A stretch of DNA of 64,000 nucleotides from Actinocatenispora sera (lineage in GTDB: Bacteria > Actinomycetota > Actinomycetes > Mycobacteriales > Micromonosporaceae). A program made the translations under genes and the position numbers. How positions within the stretch are numbered: position 1 is the first letter of the stretch; the number at the start of each line of letters is the position of its first letter. Positions 18,099 to 25,953 of this stretch are shown here, piece by piece. The notes under the pieces were generated by a model. The model searched no databases, was not told the DNA's origin, and saw nothing but the letters and a program-made list of their open reading frames with translations. The stretch is taken from assembly GCF_018324685.1 (NCBI RefSeq), contig NZ_AP023354.1, positions 3,348,001 through 3,412,000 of the forward strand. The letters are read 5' to 3'.

Positions 18099-18455
18099 GT
18101 GACTGTTCAGCAGACCACCGAGTCGTCCACCGACGGGATCATCCTCACCGACGTCGCGGCGGAGAAGGTCAAGGCGCTGCTCGACCAGGAAGGCCGCGAC
18201 GACCTGCGGCTGCGGGTCGCGGTTCAGCCCGGTGGCTGCTCCGGCCTGCGGTATCAGCTGTTCTTCGACGAGCGCTCGCTCGACGGCGACGTGGTGAAGG
18301 ACTTCGGCGGCGTCGAGGTCGTCGTCGACCGGATGAGCGTGCCCTACCTCGGCGGCGCGACGATCGACTTCGCCGACCGCATCGACCGCCAGGGCTTCAC
18401 CATCGACAACCCGAACGCGTCGGGCTCCTGCGCCTGCGGCGACAGCTTTCACTGA
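18099..18455 (+). CDS. erpA: Iron-sulfur cluster insertion protein (ErpA/IscA/HesB family)
   Basis: A 118-residue A-type Fe-S carrier that passes clusters to apo-proteins. GTG 18099 is preceded by AGGGAG 6 nt upstream. The three conserved cysteines are present: Cys47 in PGGCSGLRYQ, and Cys111 and Cys113 in GSCACGDSFH. The single HesB fold fills the protein. Its position next to adoK and the bc-aa3 genes, whose Rieske protein QcrA needs a [2Fe-2S] cluster, suggests (inference) a role in respiratory Fe-S maturation. Confidence 0.93.
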   Translation: MTVQQTTESSTDGIILTDVAAEKVKALLDQEGRDDLRLRVAVQPGGCSGLRYQLFFDERSLDGDVVKDFGGVEVVVDRMSVPYLGGATIDFADRIDRQGFTIDNPNASGSCACGDSFH

Positions 18456-18495
18456 CGCTGCGGCGGACTGATCCGCCCGCTGGACTGCGCCGATT

Positions 18496-18528
18496 CGAGG
18501 CTTGTGTGCGTTCGCACACGGCGCCTCG
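18496..18528. repeat. Hairpin downstream of erpA
   Basis: GTGTGCG-TT-CGCACAC (18504-18519) is a perfect 7-bp stem, flanked by CGAGGC and GCCTCG, which can extend it with small internal loops. There is no T-run, so it may be an RNA processing or stability structure rather than a terminator. Confidence 0.4.
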
Positions 18529-18601
18529 TCTCGGCTTGCCAGCGAACGAATCAGCCTCGCCTCGCTCCCGTCCCCTCGGGGAGACGTCCATAACCGAACA
18601 G

Positions 18602-18640
18602 AACGAGGGGCGCCCCGACGGGGCGCCCCTCGTTTGTTTG
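18602..18640 (+). terminator. Strong intrinsic terminator
   Basis: A 15-bp perfect stem (18602-18616 with 18620-18634), a 3-nt loop and then TTTGTTTG. It ends the erpA transcript and isolates adoK, which starts 84 nt later. Confidence 0.92.
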
Positions 18641-18723
18641 TGGGTGGTCGGTGAATTCCCGGTGACGCCGGTACGCTGGCGCGGCGCACTGTTGGCAGAC
18701 ACGTCCGTCCGGAAGGTTCCACC

Positions 18724-19701
18724 ATGAAGATCGCCGTCACTGGATCGATCGCCACCGACCATCTGATGCACTTCCCGGGTCGGTTCGCCGAGCAGCTGCT
18801 GCCCGACCAGCTGCACCAGGTGTCGCTCTCCTTCCTGGTCGACGAGCTGGAGGTACGGCGGGGCGGGGTGGCCGCCAACATCGCGTTCGGCATGGCGCAG
18901 CTCGGGCTGAGCCCGATGCTCGTCGGTGCGGTCGGCACCGACTTCACCGACTACCGGGGGTGGCTGACCCGGCACGGCGTCGACTGCGACTCGGTGCACG
19001 TCTCCGAGACCGCGCACACCGCCCGGTTCGTCTGCACCACCGACGAGGACATGTGCCAGATCGCCTCGTTCTACGCGGGCGCGATGGCCGAGGCGCGCAA
19101 CATCGAGCTGCAGCCGGTCGCCGACCGGGCCGGCGGCCTCGACCTGGTCCTGATCGGGGCGAACGACCCGGCGGGCATGCTGCGGCACTCCGACGAGTGC
19201 CGGCAGCGGGGCATTCCGTTCGCCGCCGACCCGTCACAGCAGTTGGCCCGGATGTCCGGCGACGACGCGCGCCGGCTGATCGAGGGCGCCGACTACCTGC
19301 TCACCAACGACTACGAGAAGAACCTGCTGGAGCAGAAGACCGGGCTGTCCGACGACGAGATCCTCGACCTGGTCAAGGTGCGCGTCACCACGCTGGGCAA
19401 GGACGGTGCCCGGATCGCCGGCCGCGGCCTCGAGCCGGTGCACGTTCCGGTGGCCAAGGAGATCGCCGCGCACGACCCGACCGGCGTCGGCGACGGCTTC
19501 CGGGCCGGCTTCTTCGCCGGCCTGTCCTGGGGGCTGACGCTGGAGCGGGCCGCCCAGATCGGCAGCATGGTCGCCACCCTCGTCCTGGAGACCATCGGCA
19601 CCCAGGAGTACACCGTGGAGCCGGAGCGGTTCATCGCCCGGCTGACCGAGTCGTACGGCGAGGTCTGCGCCAAGGAGGTCCGGGCCAAGCTGATCGGCTG
19701 A
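18724..19701 (+). CDS. adoK: Adenosine kinase (PfkB/ribokinase family), AdoK type
   Basis: A 325-residue PfkB-family kinase that closely follows my memory of mycobacterial AdoK from its first residues (IAVTGSIATDHLMHFPGRF). AdoK converts adenosine to AMP in purine salvage. Visible features are the Gly-Gly substrate motif near 47-48 (RRGGVAANIA), SETAHTARF near 94-102, AADPSQQLAR near 167, TNDYE near 194, and the catalytic aspartate Asp257 in DPTGVGDGF. The ATG has GGAAGG 8 nt upstream. It is flanked by terminators on both sides, so it is probably monocistronic. Confidence 0.92.
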   Translation: MKIAVTGSIATDHLMHFPGRFAEQLLPDQLHQVSLSFLVDELEVRRGGVAANIAFGMAQLGLSPMLVGAVGTDFTDYRGWLTRHGVDCDSVHVSETAHTARFVCTTDEDMCQIASFYAGAMAEARNIELQPVADRAGGLDLVLIGANDPAGMLRHSDECRQRGIPFAADPSQQLARMSGDDARRLIEGADYLLTNDYEKNLLEQKTGLSDDEILDLVKVRVTTLGKDGARIAGRGLEPVHVPVAKEIAAHDPTGVGDGFRAGFFAGLSWGLTLERAAQIGSMVATLVLETIGTQEYTVEPERFIARLTESYGEVCAKEVRAKLIG

Positions 19702-20007
19702 CCCGCCGCACCCGCCGCCGGGCCCGCACCGAACCGGTGCGGGCCCGTTTCGGCTACCGACGAAGTGCGTCGAACGGCCCACCCGGCGGCCGGAGTGTGA
19801 AAGGCTTCGCAACAGGCGGTCACGGCTCGGGTTGCCCTGTTACGACGCCAACCACCGAGGGCGGACCTAGCCACCCCATCGGCGTGCGGCCGGGGCAGGT
19901 CGAGTAATCTGCGACCGTCGGTGACAGCCGTCGCCGCACCCTGTTCCGCGGCAGTCGCCCCTCGCAGGCGACCGCGGATCGTCAACCGCACAGGAAGGCA
20001 GGAGCCG
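19702..20007. other. Intergenic region adoK / ctaC
   Basis: 306 bases. The first 50 hold the adoK terminator. The remainder should carry the ctaC promoter, but no confident -35/-10 pair is visible. It ends with AGGAAGGCAGGAG, the ctaC ribosome site. Confidence 0.5.
19719..19750 (+). terminator. Intrinsic terminator after adoK
   Basis: A 12-bp perfect stem (19719-19730 with 19736-19747, GGGCCCGCACC core), a GAACC loop and a short TTT tail. Confidence 0.85.
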
Positions 20008-20931
20008 GTGGTCGCAGGTCCAACAGACACCGCTCGCGCCAGCCACGCGCCCCGTCCCACCGCGTCGCCGCGACGCAGGTCTGCCCGGCGGGTCGCCGCC
20101 GTCGCGTTCGGCGGGGCCGCGCTGCTCACGTCGCTCGCCGGCTGCTCGGCCAAGGACGCCTTCGCGTTCGGCTGGCCGCACGGTGGCATCACGCCGCAGG
20201 CGCACAAGATGTACAACATGTGGATCGGCTCCACGATCGCCGCGCTGTGCGTCGGCGTGCTGGTGTGGGGGCTGATCTTCTGGTGCGTGGTGCGCTACCG
20301 CAAGCGCGGCGAGCGGCTGCCTGTGCAGACCCGGTACAACCTGCCGATCGAGCTGGTCTACTCGATCGTGCCGTTCTTCGTCATCGCGGTGCTGTTCTAC
20401 TACACGGCGGTCACCGAGTCGTACGTGAACAAGACCTCCAAGCACCCCGACGCCACCGTGCACGTGGTCGCGTTCAAGTGGAACTGGCAGTTCCAGTACC
20501 CGGACGCCAAGGGCAGCAACGGCCAGCCGGTGCAGACGACCGGGACCAGCAGCTACATCCCGGTGCTGGTGGTGCCGACGCACAAGAAGGTCCAGTTCAT
20601 CGAGGACTCCGAGGACGTCATCCACTCGTTCTGGGTGCCGGAGCTGCTGTTCAAGCGGGACGTGTTCCCGGGCGGGACGACGAACAAGTTCGAGGTGACG
20701 ATCGAGAAGGAAGGCGCCTACGTCGGCCGCTGCGCCGAGCTGTGCGGCACCTACCACTCGCAGATGAACTTCGAGATGCGTGCGGTCAGCTGGACCGACT
20801 ACCAGAAGTTCCTGCAGGACAAGCAGAAGGGGATGTCGACGCCGGCCGCGCTGCGCGACATCGGCCAGGCGCCGTACGCGACGACCACGCACCCCTTCGA
20901 CACCGACCGCACCTCTCGTACCGCGAGCTGA
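20008..20931 (+). CDS. ctaC: Cytochrome c oxidase subunit II (CtaC), lipoprotein
   Basis: A 307-residue aa3-oxidase subunit carrying the CuA electron-entry site. The GTG at 20008 is preceded by GGAAGG 9 nt upstream; an in-frame start at 19921 would place 29 odd residues before the signal. An Arg-rich N-terminus and hydrophobic segment end in the lipobox SLAGC (Cys46). Two membrane helices follow (about 80-105 and 120-140). The CuA motif is complete: CAELCGTYHSQM with Cys242 and Cys246, plus an upstream histidine in DVIHSFWVPE. The gene is followed 13 nt later by ctaF. In the actinobacterial supercomplex it accepts electrons from QcrC. Confidence 0.95.
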   Translation: MVAGPTDTARASHAPRPTASPRRRSARRVAAVAFGGAALLTSLAGCSAKDAFAFGWPHGGITPQAHKMYNMWIGSTIAALCVGVLVWGLIFWCVVRYRKRGERLPVQTRYNLPIELVYSIVPFFVIAVLFYYTAVTESYVNKTSKHPDATVHVVAFKWNWQFQYPDAKGSNGQPVQTTGTSSYIPVLVVPTHKKVQFIEDSEDVIHSFWVPELLFKRDVFPGGTTNKFEVTIEKEGAYVGRCAELCGTYHSQMNFEMRAVSWTDYQKFLQDKQKGMSTPAALRDIGQAPYATTTHPFDTDRTSRTAS

Positions 20932-20944
20932 GGCGAACCTCCAG

Positions 20945-21373
20945 ATGAAGACCGAATCCCGAATCTTCAACATCGTCGCGCTGTTCCTGGCGCTGGCGGC
21001 CGTGGTCTACGGCTTCTGGACCCGCGCGGCCGACGGGCACGTCGAGGTCATCGGCGTCGTCGCGTTGATCCTGTCGACGCTGCTGCTGCTGATGTGCGGG
21101 CTCTACTTCGCGTTCATCGCCCGCCGGATGGAGCCCCGCCCGGAGGACCGCGAGGACGCCGAGATCTCCGACGGCGCCGGTGAGGTCGGTTTCTTCAGCC
21201 CGGGCAGCTACTGGCCGTTCGGGATGGCGCTGGCCGCCGCGATCGCCGGCCTCGGCGTCGTGTTCTGGCAGGTCTGGCTGCTGGTCGCGGGCCTCATCGC
21301 GGTGATCGCCGCGGTGTGCGGCTTCGTCTTCGAGTACTACACCGGCACCCGCAAGGTCCACGGCCACGAGTAG
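20945..21373 (+). CDS. ctaF: Cytochrome c oxidase subunit IV (CtaF)
   Basis: A 142-residue small subunit of the actinobacterial aa3 oxidase with four predicted helices. The start KTESRIFNIVALFLALAAVV and the hairpin segment FFSPGSYWPFGMALAAAI near residue 80 are typical. It ends with EYYTGTRKVHGHE. It is cotranscribed with ctaC. CtaF is an actinobacterial accessory subunit needed for a stable bcc-aa3 supercomplex. Confidence 0.93.
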   Translation: MKTESRIFNIVALFLALAAVVYGFWTRAADGHVEVIGVVALILSTLLLLMCGLYFAFIARRMEPRPEDREDAEISDGAGEVGFFSPGSYWPFGMALAAAIAGLGVVFWQVWLLVAGLIAVIAAVCGFVFEYYTGTRKVHGHE

Positions 21374-21387
21374 GGACCAGATCGCTG

Positions 21388-21405
21388 CGGCGGCCTGGGC
21401 CGCCG
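21388..21405. terminator. Short hairpin between ctaF and convergent genes
   Basis: CGGCGGCC-TG-GGCCGCCG is a perfect GC-rich inverted repeat 15 nt after the ctaF stop and 32 nt before the stop of the convergent miniprotein gene. There is no T-run; bidirectional termination is plausible. Confidence 0.45.
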
Positions 21406-21436
21406 TCGGGGCGGGCTTTGGCGTGTTCGGGTCCGC

Positions 21437-21631
21437 TCAGGCGGCCAGGTAACGGCGCCGACGCGGTGCGGTGGGGACCAGCGGGGGATCGACCAGGATC
21501 GCTTCGCCGCAGCGCACACAGCAGCGCTCCGGGCAGTCGGCGCCGTGCCCGTCGAGGCACTCGGGCCGTTCGAACATCCGCTGCGCGTCGCACGTCGAGC
21601 AGTATCGGTACTCGTCCACGCACCCGACCAT
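21437..21631 (-). CDS. Cys-rich miniprotein, putative zinc-binding, function unknown
   Basis: A 64-residue protein starting MVGCVDEYRYCSTCDAQRMF. Eight cysteines (4, 11, 14, 25, 33, 37, 38, 41) include CSTC and CVRCG, an arrangement expected to bind one or two zinc ions. An HGAD-CPE segment separates the halves and the C-terminus is basic. The ATG at 21631 has no strong ribosome site, so the start is uncertain, but the cysteine pattern and codon use support a real gene. It is downstream of the GNAT-like gene on the same strand. I cannot assign a function. Confidence 0.65.
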   Translation of the reverse strand: MVGCVDEYRYCSTCDAQRMFERPECLDGHGADCPERCCVRCGEAILVDPPLVPTAPRRRRYLAA

Positions 21632-21699
21632 GCCACGGGGGTACGACGCTGCCGCGGACGCGGCGCCGTCCGGCGTGTCGCAACGGGTCCGGTGGCCGG

Positions 21700-22050
21700 T
21701 CAGGACCGGGGGAGTGGCTTGCGGTACCCGTCGTCGGCGGGGCGGTAGCCGGCCACCTCGATCCCCGGCCGGTACTCCGGCAGCAGCACGGCGCTCGCTC
21801 CGAGCCGGGCGGCGAACCGTTCCGCGGCCGTCAGCAGGGCCCGCTCCGCGCCGACCGCACCGGGCAGCACGATCAGCGGGTCGATCCGCACCAGCGGTAC
21901 GACGCCCGGCGGTGCACCGGTCAGCACGCAGCAACCGACGGGGGTTGCGTCCCGCTCGGCGAGCAGGCACAGCGCCCGCGGCGGCAGGTCCGTCGCACCC
22001 AGCGTGGCCAGCGCGGCGTCGTCGGCGGGGACCGGCCGTACCGAGATCAC
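21700..22050 (-). CDS. GNAT-like N-acetyltransferase domain protein (small)
   Basis: A 116-residue protein from a GTG at 22050, 16 nt after the PRA-PH-like gene. The fold pattern suggests a short GNAT protein: LCLLAERDATPVGCCVLTG (strand-turn-strand), VRIDPLIVLPGAVGAERALL as the CoA-binding strand/helix, and AERFAARLGASAVLL. The usual Q/RxxGxG/A loop is degenerate (PGAVGAE), so activity is uncertain. It is probably cotranscribed with the upstream gene. Confidence 0.6.
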   Translation of the reverse strand: MISVRPVPADDAALATLGATDLPPRALCLLAERDATPVGCCVLTGAPPGVVPLVRIDPLIVLPGAVGAERALLTAAERFAARLGASAVLLPEYRPGIEVAGYRPADDGYRKPLPRS

Positions 22051-22066
22051 GCCGCCGCCCCGCTGC

Positions 22067-22384
22067 TCAGCTGTGTACGGCGAGCAGCACGATGCGCTCG
22101 GCGTAGCCGCCGCGTTCGGTGACCTTCTTCTTTCGCATCCGTTCGAGCTCGTCCGGCTCGGTCGACAGGTCGACCGCGAGGGCGCGCACGACCTCCAGGA
22201 TGTCGGCCAGCTCGGCCGGGTTCTCGTCCTCCAGGAACTCGTACACCTCCTCGACCAGCTTGGCGCGCAGCAGGGCACGGAACTCGACGGGGTCGGCGAC
22301 CCTGGTCTCCGGACGGGCACCGGAAGCCGACACGATCTCGGGGATCCGATCGCGTACCAGCTTGTCGTGGCGTTCGGTAGGCAT
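22067..22384 (-). CDS. PRA-PH/MazG-like nucleoside (tri)phosphate pyrophosphohydrolase
   Basis: A 105-residue all-alpha protein beginning PTERHDKLVRDRIPEIV, a pattern shared by phosphoribosyl-ATP pyrophosphohydrolase-like house-cleaning enzymes. Metal-binding acidic residues are visible in KLVEEVYEFLED and ELADILEVV (ExxE...ExxD). It lacks the HisE context and is not next to his genes, so it probably hydrolyses a modified nucleotide rather than serving histidine synthesis. The ATG at 22384 was chosen over the longer frame to 22495. Confidence 0.75.
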   Translation of the reverse strand: MPTERHDKLVRDRIPEIVSASGARPETRVADPVEFRALLRAKLVEEVYEFLEDENPAELADILEVVRALAVDLSTEPDELERMRKKKVTERGGYAERIVLLAVHS

Positions 22385-22559
22385 CGCACCATTCTGCGAG
22401 AGCGCAGGTCGTCGCGCCACCGCGGGGCAGGTCCGATAACGCGGAGATTTCGGGTGCGGGGTGATTCGTCCCTCGTCCGGGTGACGGTTCACCACGGTTC
22501 GTCGTCACGTCACCACCGTCGCGCCACGAAACCGGCCCTGCGGGCCGCACCGATGTCGC

Positions 22560-22639
22560 CCGGCCGGGCAGCGAGGGATCGGCCGAACCGGGCCCTGACG
22601 ACGCAGCCCGGACGGCCCGCGACGGGGCTGCCCGGCCGG
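22560..22639 (-). terminator. Long inverted repeat abutting the trpD stop
   Basis: CCGGCCGGGCAGC at 22560-22572 is repeated exactly inverted at 22627-22639, directly next to the trpD stop codon. The 54-nt loop can fold further (GGGCCC and GGCCC segments). It could end trpD transcription, but no T-run follows on the minus strand. Confidence 0.5.
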
Positions 22640-23686
22640 TCAACCCCGGGCGACCCGGACCCAGCGGTCCAGCGTCGCGGCGGCCGCGCCGGTGTCGATC
22701 GCCGCGGCGGCCTCCTGCAGCCCGTCGCGCAGCGCACCGATCACGTCGTCGGCCAGCCCCCGGTACGCGGCGATCGCCGCCGCGGCGTTGATCAGCACCG
22801 CCTCGCGGGCCGGGCCGGCCGCGCCGGCGAGCACGTCGCGCGCCACCCGCGCGTTGTACGTGGCGTCCGCGCCGCGCAGATCCGCCGGCGTCGCCGGGGA
22901 CAGTCCCAGCTCGCGCGCGTCGACCGTGCCCTCGCGTACCGCGTGGTCGTGCACCACCCACAGCCTCGTGGGGGCGGTGGTGGTGAACTCGTCCAACCCG
23001 TCCTCGCCCCGGAGCACCATCGCCGAGCAGCCGCGGTCGGCCAGCACCCGGGCCAGCACCGGCGCCATCCGCAGGTCGGCGCAGCCGATCGCGCCGGCCC
23101 GGGGCAGTCCGGGGTTGGTCAGCGGGCCGAGGAAGTTGAAGAACGTCGGCACCCCGATCTCGCGGCGGACCGGCCCGGCGTGCCGCATGCCGGGGTGGAA
23201 CCGGGCGGAGAAGCAGAAGCCGATGCCCGCCTCGCGCACGCACCGTGCCACCTCGGCCGGGCCGAGATCCAGCGGTACGCCGAGCTCCTCGAGCAGGTCG
23301 GCCGCGCCGCACCGGGACGAGGCGGCCCGGTTGCCGTGCTTGACCACCGGGACGCCGGCGCCGGCCGCGACGATCGCTGCCATGGTGGAGATGTTCACGG
23401 TGTGCGCGCCGTCCCCGCCGGTACCGACGACGTCGACCGCGTCGGCGAGCTCGCCCGGCGCCGCGAGCGTGACCCGCTCGGCGTGCTCGAGCATGACCTC
23501 GACCAGGCCGGTGACCTCGGCGGGTGTCTCGCCCTTGGCCCGCAGTGCGATCGCGAACCCGGCGATCTGCGCGCCGGTGGCGTTGCCGGCCATGATCTCG
23601 CCCATGGCCCAGGCGGTGTCGTCGGTGCTCAGCGTGTCGCCGCGCAGCAGCGCGGACAGCAGGACCGGCCAGGTCCGATCGCCCAT
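22640..23686 (-). CDS. trpD: Anthranilate phosphoribosyltransferase
   Basis: A 348-residue enzyme joining anthranilate to PRPP in tryptophan synthesis. The ATG at 23686 follows AAGGAG. The PRPP loop is [11 protein letters not shown] (residues 88-98), followed by KHGNRAASS (116-124) and the metal-binding region near GEDGLDE. The C-terminal helix NAAAAIAAY is typical. It is the only trp gene here, embedded in the respiratory cluster between ctaF and ctaE, as its homologue Rv2192c is in Mycobacterium from memory. It is cotranscribed with the pseudo-receiver gene 29 nt upstream. Confidence 0.95.
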   Translation of the reverse strand: MGDRTWPVLLSALLRGDTLSTDDTAWAMGEIMAGNATGAQIAGFAIALRAKGETPAEVTGLVEVMLEHAERVTLAAPGELADAVDVVGTGGDGAHTVNISTMAAIVAAGAGVPVVKHGNRAASSRCGAADLLEELGVPLDLGPAEVARCVREAGIGFCFSARFHPGMRHAGPVRREIGVPTFFNFLGPLTNPGLPRAGAIGCADLRMAPVLARVLADRGCSAMVLRGEDGLDEFTTTAPTRLWVVHDHAVREGTVDARELGLSPATPADLRGADATYNARVARDVLAGAAGPAREAVLINAAAAIAAYRGLADDVIGALRDGLQEAAAAIDTGAAAATLDRWVRVARG

Positions 23687-23715
23687 GATGGGCTCCTTGT
23701 CACCGAGTGGCGGGG

Positions 23716-24138
23716 TCACCGGGTGGTGGCGACGCGCCCTTCGCTCTGCCGGCGCAGCAGGTCGGCGAGCGTGTCGGCGGTGGTCACCGGGTCCAGTGGA
23801 TGGGCGAGAACGGCGTCCGCGAGGGACCAGGCCGCGAGCCATCGATCGGCGTCCCGGCCGACCACCACGACGGTCACCGGTGGGTCGATGATCTCTTCCT
23901 TGATCTGGTGCGCGATGCCCATCCCGCCGGCCGGCCAGGCCTCACCGTCGAGCAGCAGCAGGTCGACGTCGTGCTCGTCGGCGTGCATCAGCACGTCGCG
24001 CTGGTCGGCGCACTCGACGAAGGTGACCGACAGGTCGGCCGCCGGCCGGCGGCCGATGGACAGCCGCATCCGCTCGCGGACCTTCTCGTCGTCGCTGTAG
24101 AGCAGGACGGTGCGGGCGATCGGCGCGGTGTTGACCAT
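23716..24138 (-). CDS. Stand-alone receiver-like protein (pseudo-response regulator)
   Basis: A 140-residue single-domain protein with the alternating strand/helix pattern of a CheY receiver. Acidic residues SDDE occur after strand 1 (about 14-17) and a possible phosphoacceptor Asp in [13 protein letters not shown] (about residue 68). The conserved lysine of strand 5 is absent: the sequence reads VLAHPLDPV where receivers have a K-P pair. There is no output domain and no kinase nearby. It sits directly upstream of trpD and is divergent from ctaE. It could be a partner-binding receiver not controlled by ordinary phosphorylation. Confidence 0.65.
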   Translation of the reverse strand: MVNTAPIARTVLLYSDDEKVRERMRLSIGRRPAADLSVTFVECADQRDVLMHADEHDVDLLLLDGEAWPAGGMGIAHQIKEEIIDPPVTVVVVGRDADRWLAAWSLADAVLAHPLDPVTTADTLADLLRRQSEGRVATTR

Positions 24139-24403
24139 GGTGTCAGTGCTCCCCGGAGTGCTGGCCGGACGCCACGGATCGTACCCGCCGGCCTGGTCGC
24201 GGCGGCGAGCGGTGCCGGGGGAGGACCGGTACGTTGCGGCGTTTCGGCCGCGATCGCGTCGCGCACGGTGCACCCTGTTGTGGTATCGGCGACGAACCCA
24301 CGGGGACGGGCATGGCGGTACGCAGGACGGACAGGCACGGCGAGACCTCGTGCGCGACGTGGGGGCAGACCCGGCGGTCACGCCCGACGGGTAGGGGGCA
24401 ATA

Positions 24404-25012
24404 ATGACCGGCGTGACTGCGGCACCCGCTATCGAACCGAGCCGGATCCACTCGCTGACCAGGCCCAACATGGTCAGCGTCGGCGTGATCGTCTGGCTGT
24501 CCAGCGAGCTGATGTTCTTCGCGGCGCTGTTCGCGATGTACTTCTCGATCCGCGCCGCGGCGCCGGAGTTGTGGGCACACCACACCCCGACCCTCGACGT
24601 GCCCTACGCGTTGGGCAACACCATCATCCTGGTGCTGTCCTCGGTGACCTGCCAGTTCGGCGTGTTTGCGGCCGAGCGCGGCAACGTCTTCAAGCTGCGC
24701 AAGTGGTTCTCGATCACCTTCATCATGGGCCTGATCTTCGTGCTCGGGCAGCTGAACGAGTACCACAACCTCTACGCCGAGGGCCTGAAGATCAACACCG
24801 ACGGCTACGGGTCGATGTTCTTCCTGGCCACCGGGTTCCACGCGCTGCACGTGACCGGTGGACTGGTCGCGTTCATCATCTACATGGTGCGCACCACGCT
24901 GGCGAAGTTCACACCGGCGCAGGCGACCGCGGCCATCGTCGTCTCGTACTACTGGCACTTCGTCGACGTGGTGTGGATCGCGCTGTTCAGCATGGTCTAC
25001 ATCCTCAAGTGA
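24404..25012 (+). CDS. ctaE: Cytochrome c oxidase subunit III (CtaE)
   Basis: A 202-residue membrane protein with five helices, as in actinobacterial CtaE (shorter than the seven-helix form). Conserved segments are [33 protein letters not shown], the [18 protein letters not shown] helix and the C-terminal [14 protein letters not shown]. It starts at ATG 24404. It is the first gene of the ctaE-qcrCAB cluster, 146 nt before qcrC. Confidence 0.95.
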   Translation: MTGVTAAPAIEPSRIHSLTRPNMVSVGVIVWLSSELMFFAALFAMYFSIRAAAPELWAHHTPTLDVPYALGNTIILVLSSVTCQFGVFAAERGNVFKLRKWFSITFIMGLIFVLGQLNEYHNLYAEGLKINTDGYGSMFFLATGFHALHVTGGLVAFIIYMVRTTLAKFTPAQATAAIVVSYYWHFVDVVWIALFSMVYILK

Positions 25013-25158
25013 CGGCCGGTGGGCGAGATCCAAGTGAATCGAGTGCATCGGTACCGGTCGGTGACGACCGGGGCCGACCAACCGCAAGGTGAGGCCATGA
25101 CAGTGCTACGCGGCGGTGGGTTCCGCTTCGTTGCGACGCCGAATCCGGAGGCCACCTC

Positions 25159-25953
25159 ATGACGGCTGCTCCCGTCGATCGTCGACCACGGCGCAGCCTG
25201 CGCCAGAAGCTGGGCACCGCTGCCCGGCTGGTCGCGGCGCTGGTTCTGGCCGGTGGTGTCTACACGGCGTTCGCGCCTTCCAGCCACGCGGAGGACACGA
25301 AACAGTTGTCCGTCGCGGCCCAGAAGGGCCAGCAGCTGTACAACACGAGTTGCATCAGCTGCCACGGCAAGAACGCGGAAGGCGTGCAGGACCGCGGGCC
25401 GAGCCTGGTGGGTGTCGGTTCGGCGGCGGTCGAGTTCCAGGTGACCACCGGCCGGATGCCGATGAGCCGGCAGGAGGCCCAGGCCGAGCGGAAGACGCCG
25501 CACTTCGACGACACGCAGGCGAAGCAGCTCGGCGCCTACATCGAGTCGATCGGCGGGGGCCCGCAGATCCCCGACGGCGACCTGCGCAAGGGTGACGTCG
25601 CCGCGGGTGGCGAGCTGTACCGGGTGAACTGCTCGTCCTGCCACGGCTTCTCGGCCGGCGGCGGCGCGCTGTCCTCCGGTAAGTACGCACCGAGCCTGCA
25701 CCCGTCGACGGACCGGCAGATCTACGCCGCGATGCTGACCGGCCCGCAGAACATGCCGGTGTTCGGGGACAACGAGCTGACCCCGCAGGAAAAGATGGAC
25801 ATCATCTCGTACGTCCAGAACATGAAGAGCGACCAGAGTCCGGGCGGTTGGGACATCGGTGCGATCGGGCCGACCACCGAGGGTCTGGCGATCTTCCTGA
25901 TCGGCATCACCGCGCTCCTGTTCGCCACGCTGTGGATTGCGGGGAAGTCGTGA
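25159..25953 (+). CDS. qcrC: Diheme cytochrome c subunit of the bcc complex (QcrC)
   Basis: A 264-residue membrane-anchored cytochrome c with two c-type haems that replaces soluble cytochrome c in actinobacteria and passes electrons directly to CtaC. The ATG follows GGAGG 7 nt upstream. An N-terminal helix (about 21-39) acts as signal and anchor. Haem sites are CISCH (Cys65, Cys68, His69) and CSSCH (Cys158, Cys161, His162), with methionine ligands likely in GRMPMSR and QNMPVFGD. A C-terminal helix anchors it again. The stop overlaps the qcrA GTG (GTGA). Confidence 0.96.
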   Translation: MTAAPVDRRPRRSLRQKLGTAARLVAALVLAGGVYTAFAPSSHAEDTKQLSVAAQKGQQLYNTSCISCHGKNAEGVQDRGPSLVGVGSAAVEFQVTTGRMPMSRQEAQAERKTPHFDDTQAKQLGAYIESIGGGPQIPDGDLRKGDVAAGGELYRVNCSSCHGFSAGGGALSSGKYAPSLHPSTDRQIYAAMLTGPQNMPVFGDNELTPQEKMDIISYVQNMKSDQSPGGWDIGAIGPTTEGLAIFLIGITALLFATLWIAGKS

